23,782 bases of DNA from Clostridiaceae bacterium. GTDB taxonomy: Bacteria; Bacillota; Clostridia; DSM-8532. The translations under genes were made by a program, and so were the position numbers. The stretch is from assembly GCA_012727625.1 (NCBI GenBank), contig JAAYGP010000175.1, forward strand, positions 1 to 23,782, in the 5' to 3' direction. A model generated the notes under the pieces. It did no database searches, was not told the origin of the DNA, and saw nothing but the letters and a program-made list of their open reading frames with translations. This document shows positions 8,342 through 15,458 of the stretch, piece after piece; the first letter of the stretch is position 1, and the number at the start of each line of letters is the position of its first letter.

Positions 8342-8410
8342 TTTCACCTGTATAACTATATTATATTTACCTATATATCTATCGTATTTACCTGCATAAC
8401 CATCATATAT
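8342..8410 (-). repeat. Three imperfect 21-23 bp direct repeats in the leader of the coiled-coil/nnrD/alr unit
   Basis: On the minus strand the phrases GTTATGCAGGTAAATAC, ATATATAGGTAAATATAA and GTTATACAGGTGAAAC follow one another with cores 21 and 23 bases apart. They lie between the predicted promoter (8478-8506) and the first gene, so they would be transcribed. A protein-binding array, an RNA element or a low-complexity accident are all possible. Confidence 0.45.
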
Positions 8411-8477
8411 ATTATCGGCAGCTTCTTTTCCATAATTTATTAAAAAATACCGTCCCCGCTAAGTTGCCTGCTTATTA

Positions 8478-8506
8478 ATTATAGAGTGTTGCCCGGATTT
8501 TATCAA
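8478..8506 (-). promoter_or_regulatory. Predicted sigma-A promoter of the coiled-coil/nnrD/alr unit
   Basis: TTGATA (8501-8506) and TATAAT (8478-8483) on the minus strand are 17 bases apart. Transcription from about 8471 would give a leader of about 165 bases before 8307. The rest of the 8308-8772 gap contains only short, unsupported reading frames. Confidence 0.7.
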
Positions 8507-8772
8507 TGTGGTGTTTTTTGCATAAGAAAGGCACCTGGCAGGCCGGAGCTTGCTATTCCTCGCTTCTCTTTTTTCGTCTCTGTGCCGCTTTTTCTCAATA
8601 TTTCATTTTTATTACAATGTCCTTAAGGGCTCTCTGACAGAATCCATCATCGGTTCTTATGCGGAAAGATACGTATTTCATATATCCATCATTACAAATA
8701 TGTCGAGAAAAACGCCGGCAATGCCGATAAAAATAATATAAATCTATCAGCATAATTATCTCCGGAGGAAAC

Positions 8773-10380
8773 ATGGAACCAGAAACCAAATTACATTTAA
8801 GGAATTTTCAAAATATGAGCAAACAAAAAAAACTGCTGTTATCAGGAATCATCGTAGTCATTATTCTTCTTATTGCAACTGTTTATCTTTCACGGGTTTT
8901 ACTCAACAACCCCATGGTTTACAGTGGTGTCTACCTTGATGGAATCAGCCTCGAAGGCTTTGATAAAATTGAGCTTTCGCAATATATCAGTAAGAAATAT
9001 AATGTTGATATGTCGTCGCTTCAGCTTTCAATTTACCATAAAAACTATCCTGTAACTGTTCGTTTTGATGAACTGGGCGCCCACGTTGACAAGGAGCTGA
9101 TTTTAAACAAGGTTTACAGTATAGGAAGACAGGGAAATTTCATAAAAAGGCTTATTGACATATATAAACTCAGGGAAAATCATGTTTACCTTGAAACTGA
9201 TGTTTACATCAATGAACAAATTCTGGATGGAATTATAAACGAAATTTATGAGAACACTTATACTGCACCGGATTCTCCGTCATTGCTTTTACTGGAGAAT
9301 GAGGTGATTATTCTGTCCGGCAAGCCGGGATATGCCATAAAAAAGGAACTTCTTAAGGAGCGTATATTAAAACAGATATCAAAACTTGAATCAGGTATTG
9401 TTATTGTTCCGGTGGAAAAAATACCGCCCGTTAAAATTGAGGCCGACTCCATGTACAACAAAATTGTCAGAGAGCCTCAAAATGCTTCCGTAATACTTAT
9501 GGATGGTGAAATTGAAATAATCCCGGAAGTTACCGGAAGAAAGATTGACAAAGCTGAATTTTTGTCTCTGATTGCGGAAATGGAGGCCAAATCAGTCAAT
9601 TATCCGGTAGAATTAAAATTACCGGTCGATTTCATTGAACCTGATATTACAGCTGAAAAAATTGAAAACTCATTGTTTCGCGATATTTTATCAACATATT
9701 CCTCTGAATTTTCAACTGAAAATGAGAAAAATCGTTCCGTAAATATAAGGCTTGCAGCTGAAGCCATTAACGGGACTATCCTCTTTCCGGGAGAAACCTT
9801 TTCCTTTAACGATAAGGTAGGGCAGCGCACTGCTGAAAAAGGGTATCTTCCGGCTAATATCTACACCCAGGATGAAATAACAACAGGCATAGGCGGCGGC
9901 ATATGCCAGGTTTCTTCAACTCTATACAATGCTGCACTGAAAGCGAATCTGGAAATTGTTGAACGCAACCCCCATATTTTTATGGTATCGTACGTGCCTC
10001 TTGGATGTGATGCAACTGTTTCATACGGAACAGAGGACTTGAAGTTTACAAACAATACTAACTGGCCTGTAAGAATTGACGGACAGGTAACCTCCGACAA
10101 TAAGGTGGAATTTTTCATTGTCGGTACCAATGAAAATCCTTCCCTTGAAGCTGTTGTTCAGTCAACGGTTATAAGACTCATTCCTTATGACACAGAATAT
10201 ATAGAGACCGATAATCTGCCCGGGGGCAGCCAAAAGCTGATACAAAAAGGAATGAACGGTGCTGTGGTTGATACATATCTGATTGTCAGAAAAGACAATG
10301 AAGTAATATCAAATTATAAGCTTCATTCAACAACATACAAACCTTTGCCGGAAATAATACAGATAGGTAAGAAGAAATAA
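8773..10380 (+). CDS. VanW family protein with peptidoglycan-binding-like domain
   Basis: A 535-residue membrane-anchored envelope protein. A short basic cytoplasmic tail precedes one transmembrane helix (about residues 21-39). The extracytoplasmic part begins with a PG_binding_4-like region (YSGVYLDGISLEGFDKIELSQY onward, about residues 50-270). The VanW domain follows (about 300-440), with NGTILFPGETFSFNDKVG, GGGICQVSSTLYNAALKANL and RNPHIFMVSYVPLGCDATVSYG. A G5-like or beta-rich tail follows that. VanW is named from vancomycin-resistance clusters, but its biochemical role is not established and most clostridial copies are outside such clusters; nothing here suggests vancomycin resistance. 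GGAGG at 8764-8768 is a strong ribosome-binding site 4 bases before the ATG. The gene stands alone between a divergent operon and a terminator at 10433-10472. Confidence 0.93.
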   Translation: MEPETKLHLRNFQNMSKQKKLLLSGIIVVIILLIATVYLSRVLLNNPMVYSGVYLDGISLEGFDKIELSQYISKKYNVDMSSLQLSIYHKNYPVTVRFDELGAHVDKELILNKVYSIGRQGNFIKRLIDIYKLRENHVYLETDVYINEQILDGIINEIYENTYTAPDSPSLLLLENEVIILSGKPGYAIKKELLKERILKQISKLESGIVIVPVEKIPPVKIEADSMYNKIVREPQNASVILMDGEIEIIPEVTGRKIDKAEFLSLIAEMEAKSVNYPVELKLPVDFIEPDITAEKIENSLFRDILSTYSSEFSTENEKNRSVNIRLAAEAINGTILFPGETFSFNDKVGQRTAEKGYLPANIYTQDEITTGIGGGICQVSSTLYNAALKANLEIVERNPHIFMVSYVPLGCDATVSYGTEDLKFTNNTNWPVRIDGQVTSDNKVEFFIVGTNENPSLEAVVQSTVIRLIPYDTEYIETDNLPGGSQKLIQKGMNGAVVDTYLIVRKDNEVISNYKLHSTTYKPLPEIIQIGKKK

Positions 10381-10432
10381 TTAAGGGCTTTCTCCGTAAG
10401 ATACAGTTCTATGCAATATGACCTGCCTGACT

Positions 10433-10472
10433 TTACCCGGAGTTTTTACTACCGGGTGTAAATAAAGTTTTT
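10433..10472 (+). terminator. Intrinsic terminator after the VanW gene
   Basis: Complementary arms ACCCGG (10435-10440) and CCGGGT (10452-10457), extended by weaker T-A pairs, enclose an 11-base loop and are followed by an A/T-rich tail ending in TTTTT at 10468-10472. Confidence 0.7.
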
Positions 10473-10525
10473 GTGAGGGTATATATTAAGGCATGCGTAC
10501 TATCTGATATGGGAGGTTTTAATAA

Positions 10526-10860
10526 ATGAAAAAATTATTCAAGTGTACAGTTTGCGGCTTTGTTTATGAGGGCGAACAGGCACCGGATGTCTGCCGAAAT
10601 GCGGAGCACCGAAAGAGAAGTTTGAGGAGCTGAGCCAGGAAGCTATGGACAAGATTTATGCTTCCGACAGAACAAATGATATACACATGAAAATTGTGGA
10701 TCTTTGTATGCAGATTATCGCTCTTAGCGAAGAAGGAATTGAAATTACTCTTGATCCTCCTTGTGTTGCATTGTTTAAAAATACAATAAAAGAGGCCAGG
10801 ATTATAAAACAGCGCTCAAAGGCCGAGCTTGTAGGGCATATAAGTAAAGGTAAATTCTAA
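10526..10860 (+). pseudogene. Rubredoxin-like domain protein, frameshifted
   Basis: ATG 10526 has GGGAGG 9 bases upstream and encodes MKKLFKCTVCGFVYEGEQAPDVC, a rubredoxin-like knuckle with the first CxxC. After the Cys codon at 10592-10594 the frame reads CRNAEH and stops at 10634. One base to the other frame gives CPKCGAPKEKFEEL, the expected second metal knuckle, which continues without a stop to 10858 as a helical domain (MDKIYASDRTNDIHMKIVDL onward). Restoring a single C in the CC at 10594-10595 would rebuild a protein of about 111 residues with all four iron-binding cysteines. Such small Fe(Cys)4 proteins act in electron transfer or oxidative-stress defence in anaerobes. The break is a one-base deletion, either a true mutation or a sequencing error. 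The well-preserved downstream half and intact terminator favour a recent event or an error. Confidence 0.85.
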
Positions 10861-10872
10861 GGTTTTTATTTA

Positions 10873-10928
10873 AATCAAACGGGTATTGGATGTGAAAATC
10901 AATACCCGTTTTTATTTGATTTTTTTAT
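10873..10928 (+). terminator. Strong intrinsic terminator after the rubredoxin-like gene
   Basis: Perfect 12-base arms AAACGGGTATTG (10877-10888) and CAATACCCGTTT (10900-10911) enclose an 11-base loop, followed by a T-rich tail. The outer bases AAATCAAA and TTTGATTT can extend the stem with a bulge. On the minus strand the tail is also fairly T-rich, so it may serve the convergent LarA-type gene too. The 160 bases between it and 11087 show nothing further. Confidence 0.85.
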
Positions 10929-11086
10929 TACCCCGTAAATGATCATTAGCGAAATGTGTCCGACTTATGCCTTTTACCCGGATCCCGTATTAATACTTTG
11001 TCATTTTAAAGGCGTATTTTGTAGTGAGAAAGCCTCATTGCTTCAGCTTGAACTTCTCTCTCCCCGTCATTCGTATATAGTACAAA

Positions 11087-12352
11087 TCAGGATACGGTCC
11101 AAAGCCCAAGGGCGGGATTGGAAATATAGAACCAGGTGTCGTCCCCGCTGTCATAATAACCGTCCTTTATACCTTCCGGTTTGTATTTTTTTACCGCTTC
11201 ATCATAAGGCAGATAACCAAACCCGACACTTTCCACTTCTTCCTTTGTTAAGTGTTTCACAGCATAGGTTATATGAAAGCGTCCGTCGGAGGAACCGTGG
11301 ATTAGATGCGCGGCAGCAGACGGATTTTCCCTCAGGTCGGCATTTTTCTTATATTGCTCCAGAACGTACTCGCGGCCTTTATAGCCGTATTTACGAATCA
11401 GAGCGTCTATTGTATCATCTTCACCGAATTTTCTGACACCGGGAGCAAGAATAATAAGCTCACCACAATCGGCCATGGCCATTCTTGTCCTGTAGATTGC
11501 CTTATTGCCAAGCCAGGTGCTTTTAAATTCACGAGGGTCAAGATATACAACAGCCTTTTTAATGGGTTTGTCCATCCAGGTCAGGTTCTTTTGCCGGCTT
11601 AATTCCACAGCTTCTTCAAATATTTTTCTCTCATTGCCCGCAAAAACCCCTTCTATTTTGACCTTGTCCTCTGAAGACGTGGTCACTGTTAATATATAAA
11701 CCAAAGGCAGCTTGTTCAAGAATTGCTCCTGAGCGTAATCCAGAACTTTTCTTACAGGCGAATGATCCTTGCCCATAACTTTTTCCATTCCAAACACCGC
11801 GCCAAGCATATGGCTTATGTTGATTGTGTCTTTACCTCCGCAACCTACAAGTATATTTTTCGTGTAGTTTGCCATACCCACTACTTCGTGAGGCACAACC
11901 TGTCCGATTGAAACAATCAGATCATAGGATTCGTCAAGCAGCCTTTTATTTATTTCAACGGGAACGGGTTCGGACATAAGCCCGTCGGATACCTCAGCCA
12001 CAAAGCCTGCAGGTATTTCGCCCAATGAAACCACATCCTCGCGCCAACGATGCGGAATTACTTTTTCAAATGGTACAACACCTTCAAAGAATACATCCGT
12101 TTCCTCTTTTGTCATTGGTACATGTGTGCCCAAAGCAGGCATAACATCAACCTGAACCGAATCCTTTAACATTGAATAGATCATCGCGGTTATTTTTCCG
12201 GCTCCTGAATGCATCCTGGTAAAATCCGGAGGGAGCAGCAGTATTTTTTTCAAATGCTTTCCGACCGATTTAAGCAGTTCTTCCAGAACTTCACGAAGTT
12301 CATTATCAGTTATTCCTTCAATCCCGGAAGCCAGTTTAATTATATTTTTCAT
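11087..12352 (-). CDS. LarA-type nickel-dependent 2-hydroxyacid racemase/epimerase homologue
   Basis: The 421-residue protein belongs to the LarA (DUF2088) family, which uses a nickel-pincer nucleotide to racemise or epimerise 2-hydroxyacids by hydride transfer. Visible signatures are PPDFTR (residues 41-46), ALGTH (73-77), IPHRW with His101, VPHEVVGMANYTKN with His155 and Lys165, and ISHMLG with His181. The spacings His-10-Lys and Lys-16-His equal those of the catalytic His174, cofactor-binding Lys184 and nickel ligand His200 of Lactobacillus LarA, so the active site looks complete. Neighbours are gnd and a PfkB kinase, not lactate genes, so a sugar-acid epimerase such as a gluconate 2-epimerase is the preferred hypothesis. 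No larB, larC or larE maturation gene is in the window. Start: ATG 12352 has AAAGG 9 bases upstream; GTG/ATG codons to 12370 have weaker sites. Confidence 0.88.
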   Translation of the reverse strand: MKNIIKLASGIEGITDNELREVLEELLKSVGKHLKKILLLPPDFTRMHSGAGKITAMIYSMLKDSVQVDVMPALGTHVPMTKEETDVFFEGVVPFEKVIPHRWREDVVSLGEIPAGFVAEVSDGLMSEPVPVEINKRLLDESYDLIVSIGQVVPHEVVGMANYTKNILVGCGGKDTINISHMLGAVFGMEKVMGKDHSPVRKVLDYAQEQFLNKLPLVYILTVTTSSEDKVKIEGVFAGNERKIFEEAVELSRQKNLTWMDKPIKKAVVYLDPREFKSTWLGNKAIYRTRMAMADCGELIILAPGVRKFGEDDTIDALIRKYGYKGREYVLEQYKKNADLRENPSAAAHLIHGSSDGRFHITYAVKHLTKEEVESVGFGYLPYDEAVKKYKPEGIKDGYYDSGDDTWFYISNPALGLWTVS

Positions 12353-12425
12353 ATAAATCATCCTTTTCATTTAAGAGCTCAGTATTCATGTGAGCCATAA
12401 CCCGTTTATTAATTTTTACAAAGGT

Positions 12426-12463
12426 TCCCGCCCCATGTCTCTTAACGGCATGTACAGGCGGGA
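12426..12463 (-). other. GC-rich hairpin between gnd and the LarA-type gene
   Basis: Perfect 7-base arms TCCCGCC (12426-12432) and GGCGGGA (12457-12463) flank a loop that itself contains CATG/CATG pairing. No proper T-run follows on the minus strand, so it looks like a transcript-stabilising, processing or partial-attenuation structure inside the 128-base gap. The gap has no gene and no obvious promoter. Confidence 0.45.
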
Positions 12464-12480
12464 TTCCTTTTTCAGTATTG

Positions 12481-13932
12481 TTATACGGTGTAGGTGGATG
12501 CTGAAGTGGTTCCACCTTTTCCTGTCCAGTTGGTGTGGAAGAACTCTCCTCTTTTTCTGTCAACCCTTTCATAGGTATGAGCGCCGAAGTAATCCCTTTG
12601 TGCCTGGAGGAGATTTGCCGGCAGCCTTTCACTTCTGAACCCGTCAAAATAGCAAAGAGCGGATGAAAAAGCAGGAACCGGTATACCATTGGACAGTGCT
12701 GTTGCCACTACCTTTCTCCAGCTTTTCTGCGCGTTTTCAATCTTTTCCTTGAAGAAAGGATCAAGAATAAGATTTGTCAAATCAGGGTTCTTGTCGAAAG
12801 CTTCCTTGATTTTCCCGAGGAAAGTGGAGCGTATAATACAGCCGCCGCGCCACATCAGAGCTATACCGCCATAGTTAAGGTTCCAGCCGTATGTCTTGGC
12901 CGCAGCACGCATAAGAGTATAACCCTGCGCATAGGAAACAATTTTTGAAGCATAAAGGGCCTGGCGTATATCCTCAATCATTGCTTTTTTATCTCCGGTA
13001 AACTCAGGGCTAATTCCTTTGATTAATTTTGAAGCTTCAACCCTTTCCTCCTTCATAGCTGAAAGACAACGTGAAAATACGGCTTCCCCGATTAACGTGA
13101 GAGGTATTCCCTCTTCAAGGGCTGCAATGGCTGTCCATTTTCCGGTACCTTTTTGCCCTGCTGTATCCAGTATCTTATCGATAAGAGGTTCTCCGTCCTC
13201 GTCCTTAAATGAGAGGATATCACGGGTAATCTCAATGAGGTAACTGTTAAGTTCACCCTCATTCCATTCCTTGAACACTTCATGCATTTCATCGGGAGAC
13301 ATTCCAAGCAGATCTTTCATGATATGATATGCTTCACAGATGAGCTGCATATCTCCATATTCAATACCGTTATGCACCATCTTTACAAAATGTCCGGCAC
13401 CGCTCTCCCCTACCCAGTCACAGCAGGGTGAGCCATCTTCCACTTTTGCGGCAATAGCCTGGAATATCGGTTTTACATATGTCCAGGCCTCAGGTGACCC
13501 GCCGGGCATAAGGCTTGGGCCCAAAAGAGCACCTTCCTCGCCGCCGGATACTCCGGTACCGATATAAAGAAGTCCCTTGTCTTCAACATACTTAGTACGG
13601 CGAATAGTATCAGGAAAATGAGAATTCCCTCCGTCAACAATGATATCCCCTTCCTCAAGGTAGGGAATTATCATATCAATAAAGTCATCAACAGGTTTTC
13701 CCGCCTTAACCATCATCATTACAATACGGGGTTTCTTTAGGGAATCCACCAGTTCCTTAAGAGAGTATGTTCCAATGATATTTTTCCCTTTTGCGCGCCC
13801 GTTTATGAAAGCGCTTACTTTTTCGGTTGTACGATTGAACACGGCTACGGTAAAACCTTTACTCTCCATGTTCATGACGAGGTTTTCCCCCATAACCGCA
13901 AGACCAATAAGGCCTATATCAGCTTTTGCCAT
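12481..13932 (-). CDS. gnd: 6-phosphogluconate dehydrogenase, decarboxylating
   Basis: The enzyme oxidises 6-phosphogluconate to ribulose 5-phosphate and CO2 in the cytoplasm. The 483 residues match the long dimeric form. The N-terminal Rossmann domain starts GLIGLAVMGENLVMNMESKGF with the NADP-type arginine following in VFNRT (residues 33-35). IIVDGGNSHFPDT, the substrate signature GTGVSGGEEGALLGPSLMPGG, the catalytic Lys-containing GHFVKMVHNGIEYGDMQ, and the all-helical C-terminal domain with TAGQKGTGKWT and the tail RRDYFGAHTYER-type motif (QRDYFGAHTYER) are all present. A GGAGGG-type ribosome-binding site lies upstream of ATG 13932. It sits between the PfkB kinase (171 bases upstream) and the LarA-type gene, which suggests a role in gluconate use as well as the pentose phosphate pathway. 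Confidence 0.97.
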   Translation of the reverse strand: MAKADIGLIGLAVMGENLVMNMESKGFTVAVFNRTTEKVSAFINGRAKGKNIIGTYSLKELVDSLKKPRIVMMMVKAGKPVDDFIDMIIPYLEEGDIIVDGGNSHFPDTIRRTKYVEDKGLLYIGTGVSGGEEGALLGPSLMPGGSPEAWTYVKPIFQAIAAKVEDGSPCCDWVGESGAGHFVKMVHNGIEYGDMQLICEAYHIMKDLLGMSPDEMHEVFKEWNEGELNSYLIEITRDILSFKDEDGEPLIDKILDTAGQKGTGKWTAIAALEEGIPLTLIGEAVFSRCLSAMKEERVEASKLIKGISPEFTGDKKAMIEDIRQALYASKIVSYAQGYTLMRAAAKTYGWNLNYGGIALMWRGGCIIRSTFLGKIKEAFDKNPDLTNLILDPFFKEKIENAQKSWRKVVATALSNGIPVPAFSSALCYFDGFRSERLPANLLQAQRDYFGAHTYERVDRKRGEFFHTNWTGKGGTTSASTYTV

Positions 13933-14103
13933 ATTCAGTTTCCCTCCATTTAAAAAACTTGACTATTTGCATAAAGTAACAATTATTCAGTACATTCGCC
14001 CTTAAGCTTAGTATAAATATGATTTACCCGAATCGAAAGGCAGGGCTTTAACCCGATAAACTGATTGCCCCTTTTCCGATTTAAGATTCATATACTTTGC
14101 TCA

Positions 14104-15177
14104 TTACCTTTTTACTCTTGCGTTACCGCTCCAGATGCTCCAAACCTGTTCTTCGTCTGCCGGCTGTGCATAGTCGGTTAAGAATGTTGTTGCCATTGCG
14201 CCGGTCGCCCATCCGAATTGCAGACATTTTTCAGGTTCCCAGCCTTTGAGTATTCCATAAAGGAGTCCGCCTACAAAACCATCTCCACCACCGATACGAT
14301 CAAGAACCTGGATCTCTCTTGGCTCAGCCATATACCATTGGTCACCGGCCAGCATAATTGCGCCCCAATTGTGTGTATTTGTACTTATAACCTCACGCAA
14401 TGTGGTGGCAAAAATTGATGCGTTCGGGTATTGGCTTTTTACGCGTCCAATCATGGTTTTGAAGTTATCGATTTTTGAGCTTAAATCCTTTCCTCCTGTC
14501 TCGGGCCCTTCAATTCCAAGACAAAGCTGGTAATCTTCTTCATTGCCCTCAAGGATGTCGGCAATGCTCGCAATTTCAGAAAAAATGTCACGAAGCTCTT
14601 TTTCACGATCTTTCCAGAATGATGCGCGATAGTTCAAATCAAAGGAGATTCTTGTTCCGTATTTTTTCGCTGCCCTTGCCAGTTCAAGGCAGAACATGCT
14701 CGTACTTTGTGAAAGTGCTCCGATAAGACCGGAAATATGAAGAATCTGAACACCTTCCTTGCCAAAAATCCTGTCCAGGTCAAAGTCTTTCACATTGAGT
14801 GTAAGACCAACCTCACCTGCACGATCGTTACAAACCCTGGGTCCACGTACACCATAGCCTGAGGCGGCTATATTAAACTGATGCCTGTATCCCCACGGAC
14901 CGCCCTGAGGAACCTCTTTGCCCTCATATTCCATGTGACGGCTTGCCAGATCGTCTTTAATAAACCTGGCAATCGGGCTGTCCTTTACGAAAGTTGTCAA
15001 CACTTTTACACGAAGACCAAGATAGGAAGAAATACTTGCCACGTTTGTCTCAGCACTGGTAGCATGCATAAAATACATGTCACTGCTGTGTACGGGCTGT
15101 CCGTTTACCGGTGTGATCCTGACTCCCATGCTTGTTGGGACAACCAGGGCATAAGTGGAATTTTCTCGTAACTGCAT
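14104..15177 (-). CDS. PfkB-family sugar kinase, probably 2-dehydro-3-deoxygluconokinase
   Basis: A 357-residue ribokinase-fold kinase. The N-terminal half shows the substrate-lid region and ATSAETNVASISSYLGLRVKVLT. The middle has ISFDLNYRASFWKD, the DxNxR-type motif common in 2-keto-3-deoxygluconate kinases, and ILEGNEEDYQL. The anion-hole and catalytic base motif appears as IGGGDGFVGGLLYGIL, a GAGDxF variant with the catalytic aspartate kept. Members of this subgroup phosphorylate KDG to KDPG for Entner-Doudoroff-type breakdown of hexuronates or gluconate; substrate specificity cannot be fixed by eye. AGGAGG lies 7 bases before the ATG. It heads the minus-strand series kinase-gnd-LarA homologue, although the 171-base gap to gnd leaves room for a separate promoter. 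Several TATAAT-like boxes occur at 15184-15260, without one clearly best promoter. Confidence 0.88.
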   Translation of the reverse strand: MQLRENSTYALVVPTSMGVRITPVNGQPVHSSDMYFMHATSAETNVASISSYLGLRVKVLTTFVKDSPIARFIKDDLASRHMEYEGKEVPQGGPWGYRHQFNIAASGYGVRGPRVCNDRAGEVGLTLNVKDFDLDRIFGKEGVQILHISGLIGALSQSTSMFCLELARAAKKYGTRISFDLNYRASFWKDREKELRDIFSEIASIADILEGNEEDYQLCLGIEGPETGGKDLSSKIDNFKTMIGRVKSQYPNASIFATTLREVISTNTHNWGAIMLAGDQWYMAEPREIQVLDRIGGGDGFVGGLLYGILKGWEPEKCLQFGWATGAMATTFLTDYAQPADEEQVWSIWSGNARVKR

Positions 15178-15377
15178 TTGTAAGCCTCCTTGTGTAATAT
15201 TATAGTAAGTATGACATAAGACTATATATACCCATTATACCTTATATTATATCAGAATAAACCTCTTATAGTTTGCATTTATTCATATTTTTATTGTGTT
15301 TGGTCAATGTTCAGGCTATTTGGAATAACAGCTGCAGACGCAAAACTCCATTTTTAAATAAAAATGCTGCCTGTTCG

Positions 15378-15414
15378 AAAAAAAGAGCTTACTTTCAAAG
15401 TAAGCTCTTTTTTA
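15378..15414 (-). terminator. Bidirectional intrinsic terminator after the DUF4097 gene
   Basis: Perfect arms GAGCTTACTT (15385-15394) and AAGTAAGCTC (15398-15407) with a 3-base loop are flanked by an A-run on the left and a T-run on the right, giving about 16 paired bases in all. The structure works on either strand; the gene it serves is the minus-strand DUF4097 gene ending at 15459. Confidence 0.88.
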
Positions 15415-15458
15415 TCAAATGAGGAGAATCTGTCGAAGGACCGTATTTGACCTGAATT

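Noticed and set aside
8550..8789. Short open frames on both strands in the gap before the VanW gene
   Set aside because: About 63 codons each, low complexity, no good ribosome site; the plus-strand one ends before the VanW start and the minus-strand one overlaps it.
8773..10380. Vancomycin-resistance locus because of VanW
   Set aside because: No vanHAX, vanRS or related ligase genes are nearby; VanW-domain proteins are common in Clostridia outside resistance clusters.
10590..10600. Programmed ribosomal frameshift in the rubredoxin-like gene
   Set aside because: No slippery heptamer, stimulatory stem or internal Shine-Dalgarno site is visible, and rubredoxin-like genes are not known to need one.
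10939..11436. 165-codon plus-strand open frame
   Set aside because: It lies mainly antisense to the LarA-type gene, whose protein is clearly conserved; the composition (many Arg, Cys, His) is typical of a shadow frame and there is no ribosome-binding site.
12336..12689. 117-codon minus-strand open frame between gnd and the LarA-type gene
   Set aside because: It overlaps the conserved C-terminus of gnd in another frame and has no ribosome-binding site or recognisable domain.
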